Source: Rosa chinensis
Taxonomy: Eukaryota; Streptophyta; Magnoliopsida; Rosales; Rosaceae
Direction of reading: 5' to 3'
Assembly (NCBI RefSeq): GCF_002994745.2
Contig: NC_037091.1
Coordinates: 54,855,612-54,919,611, forward strand
DNA length: 64,000 bases
Below the pieces are notes generated by a model. That model was not told the DNA's origin, did not search any database, and saw only the letters and a list, made by a program, of their open reading frames with translations. Positions 33,830 through 44,941 of this stretch are shown in pieces (the stretch's first letter is position 1; each line of letters begins with the position of its first letter). The translations under genes and the position numbers were made by a program.

Positions 33830-34440
33830 GCCTGGCAATGTGTGTGTATAGTGTGGGTACGGTGCGGGTTCTTAACGGGTCGGGTTCTTAATGGGCCGAC
33901 CCGGTAAGAACCCGTTAGCTTAACGGGTTTCGCGAGCCAAACCCGGCGAGGTTGCGGGTTTTCCGTTGGAACCCGTTAAAACCCGTAAACATTTTTTTTT
34001 TTAAACTTTTTATCAAAGCAACTAAATCCAATTAAGAGTTATGTATATAACCCCTCATTTGCCATTTTCTCTATATGAACTTTTTTGGTTTTCTATTGTG
34101 AAATTTTTTATTTTCTATCTTTTGAGATTTTTTTTCCTTTCCTTTTTTGACAAAAAATAATTCACAAATCACAATTATACGACGATCCAACGGTCGGACC
34201 CTCACAGATCACCTGGAGGACCATCTTTATCGATTTATACGATGATCCAACAGTCGGATCCTCAAGGATCTCCCTTAGGTTCATCCTCTCAAAATTATAC
34301 GAAGATCCAACGGTCGGATCACCTAGAGGATCATCTTTACCGATTTATAAGATGATCCAACGGTCGGATCCTCACGGATCACCCTTAGGTTCATCCTCTC
34401 AAACTTATACGAAGATCCAACATTGTTACTATTCTAACTT
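33827..34440. mobile_element. hAT-like element end with GGGTTC-rich subterminal repeats
   Basis: Begins TAGGCCTGGCAATG at 33827, resembling the T-AGG-CTGGCAA ends of plant hAT MITEs, and continues with many AACGGGTT/AACCCGTT repeats in both orientations (33860-34000). It interrupts the LINE reverse transcriptase. The matching right end and a target duplication were not found, so its length is unknown. Confidence 0.5.
34175..34430 (+). repeat. tandem repeat, about 60 bp unit, four copies
   Basis: Units built on ATACGA-GATCCAACGGTCGGATCCTCACGGATCACC recur at about 34179, 34238, 34298 and 34346, with a partial fifth at 34408. They alternate between two endings (CATCTTTATCGATTTAT and TTCATCCTCTCAAAATTAT), so the true period may be a 120 bp dimer. 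Confidence 0.75.
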
Positions 34441-35809
34441 GTTATCCTTTGGATGTATATATTCAGAGCAGCTTGAGGTTATACTTGGTAGTGGAGCTCA
34501 GCCTTGGAGGTCTCCATATAACCGTACAAGATTATGTTGCAACAACATTTTTTTTTTTTTTTTTGGTAAAATCTGGTAGACCATTTTTTATATGGTTTCC
34601 AGCATGTGAATTGGTGGGTTGTAATAGCTTTGTTGTAGGAATGTTCAACATTTTGCTTTTAATTGAATGATTGGTTTCCTTTTATATTTCCTAAAATTGA
34701 ATATTATAAAATATAAAATACTGGATAAGCAATAGTGTAGGAAGAGACCTAATTAAAAATAATAAAAAAATCTATCCATTTTTCACACCGTTTGGAATAG
34801 TGGCCACAATGGGGACACTGTCTGACAGAAAACAGAGATGGCAGAGCAGGAAGAAATTTTGCCACGGAAGACATATGGGTGCCCTATGGCCTATAGGAAA
34901 CTCCAATATAGGAGACTGACATTAGATGGGTGGCTGCACAGTGGCCTTTGAGGAAATTGGTGCCCTTTGTAGACAAACAACCATCGATAATAGACGGCGT
35001 CCTATATGCAAATTTCTAGTAGTGTATAATAGGAAATAGTAGCATAACTAATTATGAAATATTAGCCTATTAGGTCCTACTTAATTGCGGAATATGGAAT
35101 ATTGATAAACTCAATCCAACACTCCCCCGCAAATAATAGGTGCATATATGTCAATCATGCCTAACTTTTTAAGTGAGTTGTTAAATACTTTGCTTCAATT
35201 TCAGTGGATTGGCATCGACAAGAACCGCAGCTGTTGCCATGAGAGTTGTATCGAGAATCGAACTTTGAATTTGAAAGGAGAGTGGAAGCTCTATCAAGAT
35301 TTTATGGAGGAGCTAGCGCAAATGATGTGTAATTATGTATGAGAACTGCAAGTTTTTGTTAAACATGACTATTCGAGTAATGCTAGCAGTGCTAGCTAAA
35401 TAGCTAATCAAACCTAGGGAGTAGGTACGGCCTTCGGATGGGTTGAGATGGACACAAAACCAAATCCAAACCTGATTTTAAAATGGGATGGGATTGCTGT
35501 TTTGGAAATTTGATTCCATCCCGATCAAACTCTTTCGGTTTTGGGTTCTTTCGGTTTTGGGTTCATTTGGGATCATTCGGGTTTAACCCATTTTTGAATA
35601 AGACACTGAAAATTGAAAATCCATACAATTCCAATCCTGCAAAAAGTCATGCAATTGCAAACATATAAAATTCCTTTTTCTAATGACTAATTAAGTCTAA
35701 TCCAATGTCCCCACAATTTCAGACCTAACAAGTGCTCCCCTAAATAAATAAAAACATAAATGCTCAGCTCTTAATTGTTGTGGTCAAGTCTCCGATGCAA
35801 ATAGTCTTG
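34441..35809. other. repeat-derived intergenic DNA
   Basis: Contains a CACTA-like terminus ending ATTTCTAGTAGTG at 35024 with a subterminal GACGGCGT, no partner found; a copia-like piece near 35110 (CCAACACTCCCCCGCAA); a short frame 35148-35342 of unknown origin; and a GGGTTC/GGTTTTGGG-rich MITE-like stretch (35420-35600). No gene is supported. Confidence 0.4.
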
Positions 35810-35945
35810 TCTAAATTATACATATATAAAAGATGAGTTAACCGTTTATTTTTAGTTACTATTCATTCATGGGCAAAAAGACGATTTTACCCTCATTTGA
35901 CATTTTTTTATGGCTCTGCCACTGCCTTGCCTAGTAACTTATCAA
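35810..35945 (+). mobile_element. Helitron 5' end
   Basis: TCTAAATTATACATATATAAAAGATGAGTT starts at 35810 and the following 110 bp align with the start of the Helitron at 11309 (both continue to ACTATTCATTC... then GGCTCTGCCACTG or CGCCTCTGCCACTG). The 3' hairpin and CTAG end were not found downstream, so this is a truncated or rearranged Helitron. Confidence 0.55.
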
Positions 35946-36289
35946 AATGAGACACATATTAAAAAATTTATTTAAATTACAAATATGATTATTTTGGGAT
36001 GAAAATTTTTTTTTCTAAAAGAGAAAATTTTACAAACAATATTCGAAATAAAGTTTAGTCATCACAATTAAAAACTATCATATTGGTACTTCAACATTTA
36101 AACTCGACACAACTTTCATACATTCGTCTATAACGGAGTCAAGTCTATCACCACATAAGATATTTCATGGACAATTTCGTCTTTACATCTTCTTAGTGGT
36201 TCTTTTTCCTCTTCTTCCCCTCATAATCACAAATTTGCTCCCTCTCAAGCAAATTAGTTCTAATCCAATTTGAGAATGTTGGTCTCTCA

Positions 36290-36665
36290 TGTTGAGAATG
36301 TGTATAAATATAACTCTCACATTGGAAAAATATAACTTTACATATGGGCTTATAAGGATTTGGGTTACTCTATCCATTGCCAATTGGTTTTGAATGTGAA
36401 CCCCATATTACTTTATCATGGTATCAGAGCGGGCTTCCCACCTGTATGGTTTTAGCGATGGCCACACGTACTCACCGTCAACTAATATAACTTGCCCACG
36501 TGTATGGCTTGAGAAATCACCACACGTGCAGGGGCGTGTTGAGAATGTGTATGAATATAACTCCCACATTGGAAAAATATAACTTTGCTTATGGGCTTAT
36601 AAGTGTTTGGGCCACTTCATCCATTGTCGATTGGTTTTGGATGTGAACCTCAGATTACTTTATCA
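36290..36665 (+). mobile_element. complete TRIM retrotransposon, 376 bp, TSD TCTCA
   Basis: Two 129 bp direct repeats (36290-36418 and 36537-36665), each starting TGTTGAGAATGTGTAT and ending CTTTATCA. Directly after the first is TGGTATCAGAGC (36419-36430), the initiator Met-tRNA primer-binding site. Directly before the second is a purine-rich GCAGGGGCG. The 5 bp TCTCA flanks both sides (36285-36289, 36666-36670). The 118 bp interior has no coding sequence. This is the layout of a terminal-repeat retrotransposon in miniature. Confidence 0.95.
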
Positions 36666-36670
36666 TCTCA

Positions 36671-37513
36671 TATGTCTGGTCACAAGGTCTTGAATTGGCT
36701 TCGATGATATTTGGCAAATAAACACCTAGGGAATCTCAAGGACTCAAGCTATTCTATCTTCTTCTTCACATCCAATTTCTTAGCTGTAACACCGCCGCAA
36801 ACTAGCCCTCCTCCTTTTTCAAATTGATTTACCAAACTGATGAATGACTTCTAATTGGGGTATTGTTTGTAAAATTTTCTCTATCCTATTGATTGTGTCA
36901 GACTCAATAGTTAATAGATGGGCTAGAGTCTACCATATACTAGAATTGAAAATGGACAAATCCCAAACTCTATCAAGTAATTAAATACAAACTCATTACA
37001 AGTCTGTTATGAGCTCGCTAAAGTAGCGAGCTTATAGTACAAAGAACAACTCCGTGTCTTTTAGGGCAAAATCATAAACTAGCGTCTCATTAGCCAAACA
37101 CGCAATTGTGGTACAAACAGAAACGCCATTTCCTGGCAAACAAATGGGAGCAACTCCTTGTTCATAAGCCGCTGGACAGCCAATCTTATTCCAAATAATT
37201 ACCAACTCTCATAGCAGTCGTGATTCAAAAAGATTGATCCTGGACCATATATCGACATGAAAGCCCAAGAAGGCCCACCTCTTTGGCTAGGCCCACCTTC
37301 AACACTAAATGACAAATGAGGGTGGCAAGACACCCTCCATATTGATCCACATCAAAGAACCCATTAGCCCAAAAGCTCAAGCCCAAACCCTAGAAAACAG
37401 GACAGAAGCCCTAGCCCTTGGTCGCTAAGCTATCCTCGGAGCCCTCAGGGCCTCTGGCGGCTGGCCTGTCCACCATAGCATTGATAGTTTCTCAGAACTC
37501 GAGAGCCCTCTAA
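36671..37513. other. intergenic, no gene seen
   Basis: AT-rich then a CCC-rich stretch (37240-37480: AAGCCCAAGAAGGCCCACC..., CAAGCCCAAACCCTAG). Retroelement-like but not assignable. Confidence 0.35.
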
Positions 37514-38575
37514 ATAGAATTCCTTTGGAAATTTGGCTTTCCATGGATTGTAAGGAAGAGAATAACAGGGTGCATTATTTCAATTTATGAACATTGGATT
37601 TGGGATTTGTGGGTCAAAACTTCCTTTGGTTACTACAAATCAAATCTGGGGGGTATTCACCATCTAATTTTAAAATTTGGATAATATGAATTTCAATCAG
37701 GATGACATCAGTTATATTGAACAAACAAAAAAACATTTGGATTGTGTTCAAGTTCCGTCAAGTTTTGTTTATTTGGATTTTTTGTTTCTTTTCCTTCAAA
37801 TCCAAATATCTTTTCTATTTCATGTGGCATATCTTGAGCCATTAAAGTATTTAGATGGTCAGGATTTTATGAAATGCACATAAATTCACGGTTGCTAACT
37901 TTAGAGGAGCTAGATCCAAAGGATAGAAAGATTGTAAAACCCAGAAATGAATTGATTACAAACCAGAAAATTCATAAAATCCAGAAACACAACAACCACA
38001 GCTGGAGAAAAAGCACACTATTTGAGGTGTGGTCTTGGTATTCCATACTTTTGACACACCACATAACAATCTATCCTAGCAAACATTTTATTCATGTATG
38101 CACAAAACTTTAGGACTTCCGAAAAAAGGGTAAATTTTTGGAAAGGGGGAAAACGTTTCATTGGGAGTCTGTTGAGCTTTTAATTTGGCTACATGCAATC
38201 TGTAGGGGTAATGTGCCATCACAAGTTATAGCTAAACCCATAACCACCAATTTGGCTCATTACGTTTTTATAAAGGGGCGAAACCAGAATTTATAAGTTA
38301 GGGGGGTTGAGAAGTAAAAGTAAATTAAATTATATAGATGATAACAATTTTAGTATCTATTATTATTTCTATTTTTGGTGCAAGGTACTTTTTTTTTTTT
38401 GGATCAAAAGAGGTCATTCTATTAAAATATTTAGCAAACAGTATAAAAACGAAACATTCATGAGGAGTCGACATAAAAAATCGCTCCTTAGAGAACCCTA
38501 AAACCTATCCTAAAATAAGAATAAGACCCAGGATACCCCCTGTACACTCACCTCCATGCACCATTATTCCAAACA
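37514..38575. repeat. anonymous duplicated segment, copy A
   Basis: Matches 39269-39745 and then 40745-41335. Copy A joins the two halves at about 37995-38000 (CAACAACCACAGCTGGAGAAAAAGC), whereas copy B has about 1 kb between them. No gene recognised; short frames at 37677-37883 and 39435-39635 are the same non-conserved stretch in the two copies. Confidence 0.75.
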
Positions 38576-38589
38576 AAGATTCCACACTC

Positions 38590-39268
38590 TGAAGTTAAAA
38601 GTAAAATGATCCTCCGAGAATTCATAATAGAGTGAGGTCAAGTGAGTAGATTTGGAGGTCCCAATAGAAACTCTCTAAGTTTAGCCAATCTCACCTCTCA
38701 TGTATTATACATTATTATAAAAATTCCCTAAAAATAACCATAAAGGGGTTTTTTATTTTCTTTGGCAATTTGTGGGAGGAGACAACTTCTGGCTGCAGGG
38801 TGCAGATCTTGTCGCCACTAAGGCACCCCACAACTTGTGTGAAGAACAAGTTTTATTTTGAGGCCTTTATTAGAGGAAAGTCCACAGCTCCACCAATACT
38901 CAATCAACATGACTTTTTCAAATTTCTGAGCACTACTTTTGTTCACATAAATGCCTTTCTCTTCTCGCCCGCTTAGGAGTATAAGCTTAATTTGACTTTA
39001 ACACGACAATCTTAATCAACCAATACTCTTGTTGTGTTTCTTTTATAATATTTATACTTTTCAGTAGGTGTTCTTTCTTTTAGCCATATTCCAGTTCATG
39101 TTCTTGATTTTATTTTTTGCAATCTGTAATTGGATGGGTATGAATTTGTCGTTGCATATGGGGAGGAACTGAAAGTATGGGTGGATTTTTATTTCTGTTT
39201 CTTAGTTTCAAATCTCCTTATATTAGAAACTAATGGATGAAAAGATCATGTTAAGACCTTAAAAACGA
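38590..39268. other. spacer between duplicated segments
   Basis: No gene. About 38985-39130 (CTTTAACACGACAATCTTAATC... TTTTCAGTAGGTGTTC) recurs at 40395-40520, and 38830-38940 resembles 8545-8640, so this is more of the same repeat family. Confidence 0.45.
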
Positions 39269-41335
39269 ACGAAATAGAATTCCTTTGGAAATTTGGCTTT
39301 TCATGGATTGTAAGGAAGAGAATCACAAGGCGCATTATTTCAATTTATGAACATTGGATTTGGGATTTGTGGGTCAAAACTTCCTTTGGGTAACAAATCA
39401 AATCTGGGGGGTATTCACCATCTAATTTTAAAATTTGGATAATATGGATTTCAATCAGGATGACATCAGTTATATTGAACAAAAAAAAAACATTTGGATT
39501 GTATTCAAGTTCTGTCAAGTTTTGTTTATTTGGATTTTTTTGTTTCTTTTCCTTCAAATCCAAATATCTTTCCTATTTCATGTGGCATATCTGGAGCTTG
39601 ATTTAGATGGTCAGGATTTTATGAAATGCACATAAATTCACGGTTGCTAACTTTAGAGAAGTTGGATCCAAAGGGTAGAAAGGTTGTAAAACCCAGAAAT
39701 GAATCGATTACAAACCAGAAAATTCATAAAATCCAGAAACACAACAACCCAGAAAAATTCATAAAACCCATAAATATAAGTGGGTCCTTCATTAGTCATA
39801 CTCAAAAGCAATCAAGTACTCAAGTTTATAAAACCCAGAACAGAACAACCCAGAAAATACATGTTCCCAAAACCCAGAACGAATTACAAATAAAGCTTGA
39901 TTGTGTCCTTCATTACTCTTAAGAGTAAAAAACAACCCAAATAAAAACTCATAAATAACTACGTAGAAAGTCATCAAAAGTGGATACCATAGTTCTAGAC
40001 CTCCCTTGTTCGATAGTAACATCTGTTCCAGCGGCCTTCACAGCAGCACCGAGTCTTGCCTCCTCAGCCTCGACTTGCAGCTAAAAAGTTCAGAGCTTCT
40101 TGCTGTGAGGATGAAGATAGTGAAGTGGTTCCAGCAATGACCACCAACGGCCCGACTTGTAGGGGCTGAGACATAGTGACGCTCACCTGGTGCTACCCAA
40201 GTTAGCATTTGTGAATTCAGATGCATTTCGTAAAATTCCGACCATCTAAATATTTCAACTGCTCAAGATATGCCATATCAACTAGATAAATATTTTCAAA
40301 CTTTACTGTAACGTCGTCTATATCTTCCAAGATTGTTTTCCACTTTTCCATATGTTGTTATCTCCTCTTTCTTTCTCTGCGTTTTCTCTCGACCATGACT
40401 TTAACATGACGATCTTAATCAACCAACACTCTTGTTGTGTGTCTCTTATAATGTTTATACTTTTCAGTAGGCGTTCTTTCTTATATCCTAGTTCATGTTC
40501 TTGATTTTATTTTTAGCTTTGAACTGGATCACCAGCCAGCTTCCTCTTCCGATCCTAGAATCCAAAATTAAAATCCTGCCCTACAGAAGGCAGAAGGTAG
40601 ATACCATCTCCAAAAGTCGCTTCTGCTCCACTACCATATTCTCTTGCTTCTTCTGCGTTGCAATTGCTTAACAGTTAATGCATCATGGCATCCTCAGAAA
40701 ATTGCACAGTGCATTATGTGAGATTGCTAGAGGAGACAATTAGGAGCCGGAGAAAAAGCGCACTATTTGAGGTGTTGGTCTTGGTATTCCATACTTTTGA
40801 CACACCACATAACAATCCATCCTAGCAAACATTTTATTCATGTATGCACAAAACTTCAGGACTTCCGAAAAAAGGGTAAATTTTTGGAAAGGGGGGAAAA
40901 CGTTTCATTGGGAGTCTGTTGAGCTTTTAATTTGGCTACATGCAATCTGTAAGGGTAATGTTGCATCACAAGTTATAGCTAAACCCAGAACCACCAATTT
41001 GGCTCATTATGTTTTTATAAAGGGGCGAAACCAGAATTTATAAGTTAAGGGGGTCGAGAAGTAAAAGTAAATTAAATTATATAGATGATAACAATTTTAG
41101 TACCTATTATTATTTCTATTTTTGGTGCAAGGTACTTTTTTTTTTTTTTTTATCAAAAGAGGTCATCATATTAAAATATTTTGCAAGCAGTATAAAAACG
41201 AAACATCCATGAGGAGTCGACATAAAGAATCGTTCCTTAGAGAACCCTAAAACCTATTCTAAAATAAGAATAAGACCCAGGATACCCCCTGTACACTCAC
41301 CTCCATGCACCATTATTCCAAACAAAGATTCGACA
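39269..41335. repeat. anonymous duplicated segment, copy B with 1 kb internal part
   Basis: 39269-39745 and 40745-41335 match copy A. The intervening 39746-40744 includes, on the minus strand at about 40040-40165, MSQPLQVGPLVVIAGTT and SSSSQQEALNFLAA, homologous to the split ORF at 9069-11095 and ending in a frameshift. Copy A looks like a deletion derivative of copy B. Confidence 0.7.
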
Positions 41336-41349
41336 CTCCTCAGAGAATC

Positions 41350-44300
41350 CAATCTTTGCGACCTTTTAACAAGATTAAATAGCATTGGGTAGAGGAGGTG
41401 AAGACAGCCCCTCCATTCCTTCCTCCTTCTCAAGTTCTTCCAATTTAGCAAAGTCAGTGTTATTCAAGCTAGTAACAACACCAGATTCACCAGTCATCAA
41501 CATGGCTCTTCCATTTTCTAGGTTTTTTCTCTTGCACCTCCATCTCCAAAACCCGGACAGCTTTGGCTTTATTTTTACTTCCCCGAGGATGCCCTAATTT
41601 TTTCTTCCTTGGAGAAACCACTATTTTCCCATTCTTATGCTGCAACATCAGAGTAATATTTTCATCAACTTTTAGTGCAGGTGCTGGTAGAACCAGGTAC
41701 CTCTTTCCAGTCTTAGTGGGCTCAAGAGAAGCCTTATGCTTAGAACCCACTGGGATAGCAATAGAAGCCTCCATCACCGGTCTTTCTCAACACGTTCCTT
41801 GTGGCAGGCTGAACTTGCAAAGGTGCAATCTTGGTCAGATTGGATGGCACCAAAGAAACCCATGCCAGTTTTTGAAAACGCTTGTATCACCAATATTGGC
41901 CAGAACCTATTCAGAACAAATAGACAAGCCAATCTTCAAGGAATTAGACGTTCCTTCACCTCTCAATGACGCATGGCATTCCACATAGCCATGCACGTCA
42001 CCATTCAACACTGCACCCTTAGGTAGAACTAGATCCGTACCGTTAGGCCGCCCGGTGTAGTGGAATCCAACTTTGGTTGACCGACATCCAACGACAAACT
42101 AGCCAATGCTGCCGCCGGAGCTATGCGGTGCAGCTTCTCCTTTTCTTTCACCAGGAAACCATCATAGCCCGTAGCATCGTGTTCAAACAATCCACAGTCC
42201 CTGCAAAAGCCTTTCACTTTCTCATAAATCAGTGTAATCTCAGGTTCAATCGAAGCAGAGAACTCGAAGAGCATCCAGGTTCTCATGTGTCTTCAAGTAT
42301 CAAAAATTAACTGGATCCGCTGCTCCTCCTCCTTTTGCCGGAGCGCCGGCTGATCGAAGTGAATCACGTGACCAATCGAAGACCCAATCAGCATTAGGGC
42401 TGCCTTGCTTCCGAGAGCAACAGGCAACCCCTTGATCACCACCCAAGTCTCCATTTTTCACAAGGGAACCGCCTCCACCGAGCCAACACCATCATAAGTT
42501 CCAACCACCAGCATTGTATTCCTATAGAACCAAGGTCCACCACGAAGAGCCTGATTCTGATCGGCTTCCAGATCAAACTGGAACAAGATTTGATGCCGGT
42601 TTGATGGATAGAGAGGCCAGATTTGATGCGCCAGATTGAGGGGATAGTGCCTTTGAAGCCAGGAAACCTAGCTTTTGGACCAAGCAAGCAGTCAACCATA
42701 TACTGATAGCTAAATTTATAAGCTATTGATTTTCCTTATTCACACTTAAGATTGTCAATTGTAGCAAGGGTAAACAAGGGTCTTTCCCGCAGAGGACTAA
42801 GGTTATAACTACTCAAAACAATGTCACAAAAGTGACCACTGTTCCTAGCGAACAGCAGTCGAAAATCTAATTAAAAACCTAATTTAAACTACTCAGAAAA
42901 TTACGAAAATTTACAGGGATGTACTAGACACACAGGGCGTCCAGCACACAAAATTTGGTGATTTTTGGATATCGTTTACTATAAAAATAAAATACATAAA
43001 GACAGAGAACAGAAAGAAAAACGAAACTGAAACAGATTTGAGATTGGTTGATATCAAGAGAATAAAGCTAGCTAGGGAAGATGCATCCACCCCCGACAAT
43101 CACACACAAGACAATTTGTTCAATCCTAATTCAATTAATCTAGATGAAGATGCTCAGGTTGGCTCGGTACGCTTGAACACAACCTATTACCCTTTCTTAC
43201 TTCGTACGCTAGGCAGGAAGTGCTCTACACCTAAACTATTCCCTAACAATGCAACCTAAAGGTACGCTTATTAGATTAAACATGCAGAGATCATTAAGGT
43301 CTAAAAGAGTTTGAGACATCACTAGGCATCGCAATAAACTTAGCGCCTTGCTAAACCTAGGACTTAGTTTACTTGATAGTGAAAACTAACAATTGCTTCT
43401 CTAGAAGGTTTGAGGAGTCCAACTATTGACACAGACATCAAACAATCAAATTATTAGAACCCTAACATGCATACTAAGCGTGCACTCAAAGCATACAAGC
43501 AAGAATTCATCAATGGAAAAGTAGTAAACAAAAGTCTCATCTTGAATTAAAAGAAAATAAAATCAAAAGTCAAATCATCTGGTAGTTCATGTCTAGGGGC
43601 TTCAAGAAGCCCCCTAACTAATAAAAACTATCTAAACATAGAAGAAATAAAACTAACTAAAGAAGGGGAGGAAGAAGGAGAGAGAGAGCTGCTGCAGATT
43701 GATATCCTTTTATATGCTTAGAGGTTGCCTTCATCTTTCTTGTTGTGTAGGAAATCCAAAACCTAAAAGAATTAGGGTTCACGTGCTTAGGTGGAGTTTT
43801 CCTATTGGCTCTTGAACTTGATGACTTGTTCCAACCATTCACATCGTGCCATTTGTTCATCATAAGTCGGAATATGAAGCACAAACTCGTCCTCGGGCTT
43901 CTTGGTGTGATTTGGGTTTCAAAACATAAATTCCCGTTCAACCTCAGATTCACGCGCAGCCTGACCTTCTTGTACTAAATTGGCCATAACTTCCTTTAGA
44001 AAAATGATATTGATGAGCCGTAAAAAGATCTAGAAACTAGACATCTGGAGATTTCCATCAATATAAAGATCAACATCTGGCTCATTGTGAGCTGGTCTCA
44101 GTGATCTGTCGAAGTTGATTGATCTGCACAGGCAGATTTGCCGATTTTGCTTTTCAATCCCTTTTTTACTTCTTTTCTCCTTCTTTGCTCCAAGATACCT
44201 ATAAAACAAATAAACAACGTAAATAACTAGAAAATATACTAAACTAACAAAGAAAGTATAGAGATTAACGTTATTAATATCACATAATTATGCTCCTATC

Positions 44301-44407
44301 ATATACCAATGGATGTCTTGCAAAGTCGCCGTTCCCGCCGAGCCCAATGTCACATGAGCAGAGTCCGAAGGGTTGAGAGCGGCCATGAGAGCAGTAGAAT
44401 CCGACAT
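41350..44407 (-). pseudogene. LINE ORF1 (DUF4283, zinc knuckle, AT-hook), split by a solo LTR
   Basis: Starts with ATG at 44405-44407 (MSDSTALMAALNPSDSAHVT), is interrupted at 44301/42704 by the solo LTR, and resumes in the same frame (TLQDIHWYMVDCLLGPKARF). After a -1/+1 shift near 42580 the DUF4283 core follows (ILFQFDLEADQNQALRGGPW). The CCHC-type knuckle (FCRDCGLFEHDATGYD, final Cys replaced by Tyr) lies near 42200, and a basic AT-hook-like KKKLGHPRGSKNK near 41600-41640. These parts in this order are typical of plant LINE ORF1 nucleic-acid-binding proteins. Stops and shifts make it non-functional. Confidence 0.7.
42704..44301. mobile_element. solo LTR, 1598 bp, TSD TATAC
   Basis: Begins TGATAGC and ends GCTCCTATCA; flanked by TATAC at 42699-42703 and 44302-44306. 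The end sequence ATGCTCCTATCA is shared with the solo LTR at 9339-10997. No internal gene or second LTR. Short frames inside are not supported. It was inserted into the LINE ORF1 reading frame. Confidence 0.8.
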
Positions 44408-44727
44408 GAGATCTAGGTTGAAAGTTTGGGTATTTTATCAAAGAAAAGTTTCAATGAGAAACCCTAGCAGAGAAGACGGCTAGGTCATATCCAAGTGATT
44501 GGAACATTGTTCCCAGTGCAAGGTACTCATTAATTGGCAAAACTAGGAAGTTATTATATATAAACCTTCTTATCCACAGAAATTTTTTTATTGAAGACGA
44601 GAAATGCACAAAGAAATATCAATTACATCTTAATCATAATGAAGAAAATAACCATATATAATCATGTGATTCATTTAATTGTGAAACTGGGCTGACCCTC
44701 CCGGACCTTCATATAGTTCCGCCACTG
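44408..44727. other. junction DNA before ASY1 copy 2
   Basis: No gene seen. Ends with a retroelement-like TGGGCTGACCCTCCCGGACC near 44690-44710. Confidence 0.35.
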
Positions 44728-44941
44728 CTCATGGGTGTGAGACACAGGACTCACACAATCTGATGTTGGCTTCATTTCACTTCTTAACATTCGAGTTTCA
44801 ACATCACTAATTTCAAATGCTTACAGCATGTTGTTATAATAGTCACCACAAAAGTGTACTAATCCAAGTTCTACTGGTAGTTAAACACTAGCAAAGAAAA
44901 GGCAGCCCATGGTAGGCGGCATTGGCAAATTCTGAAAATTT

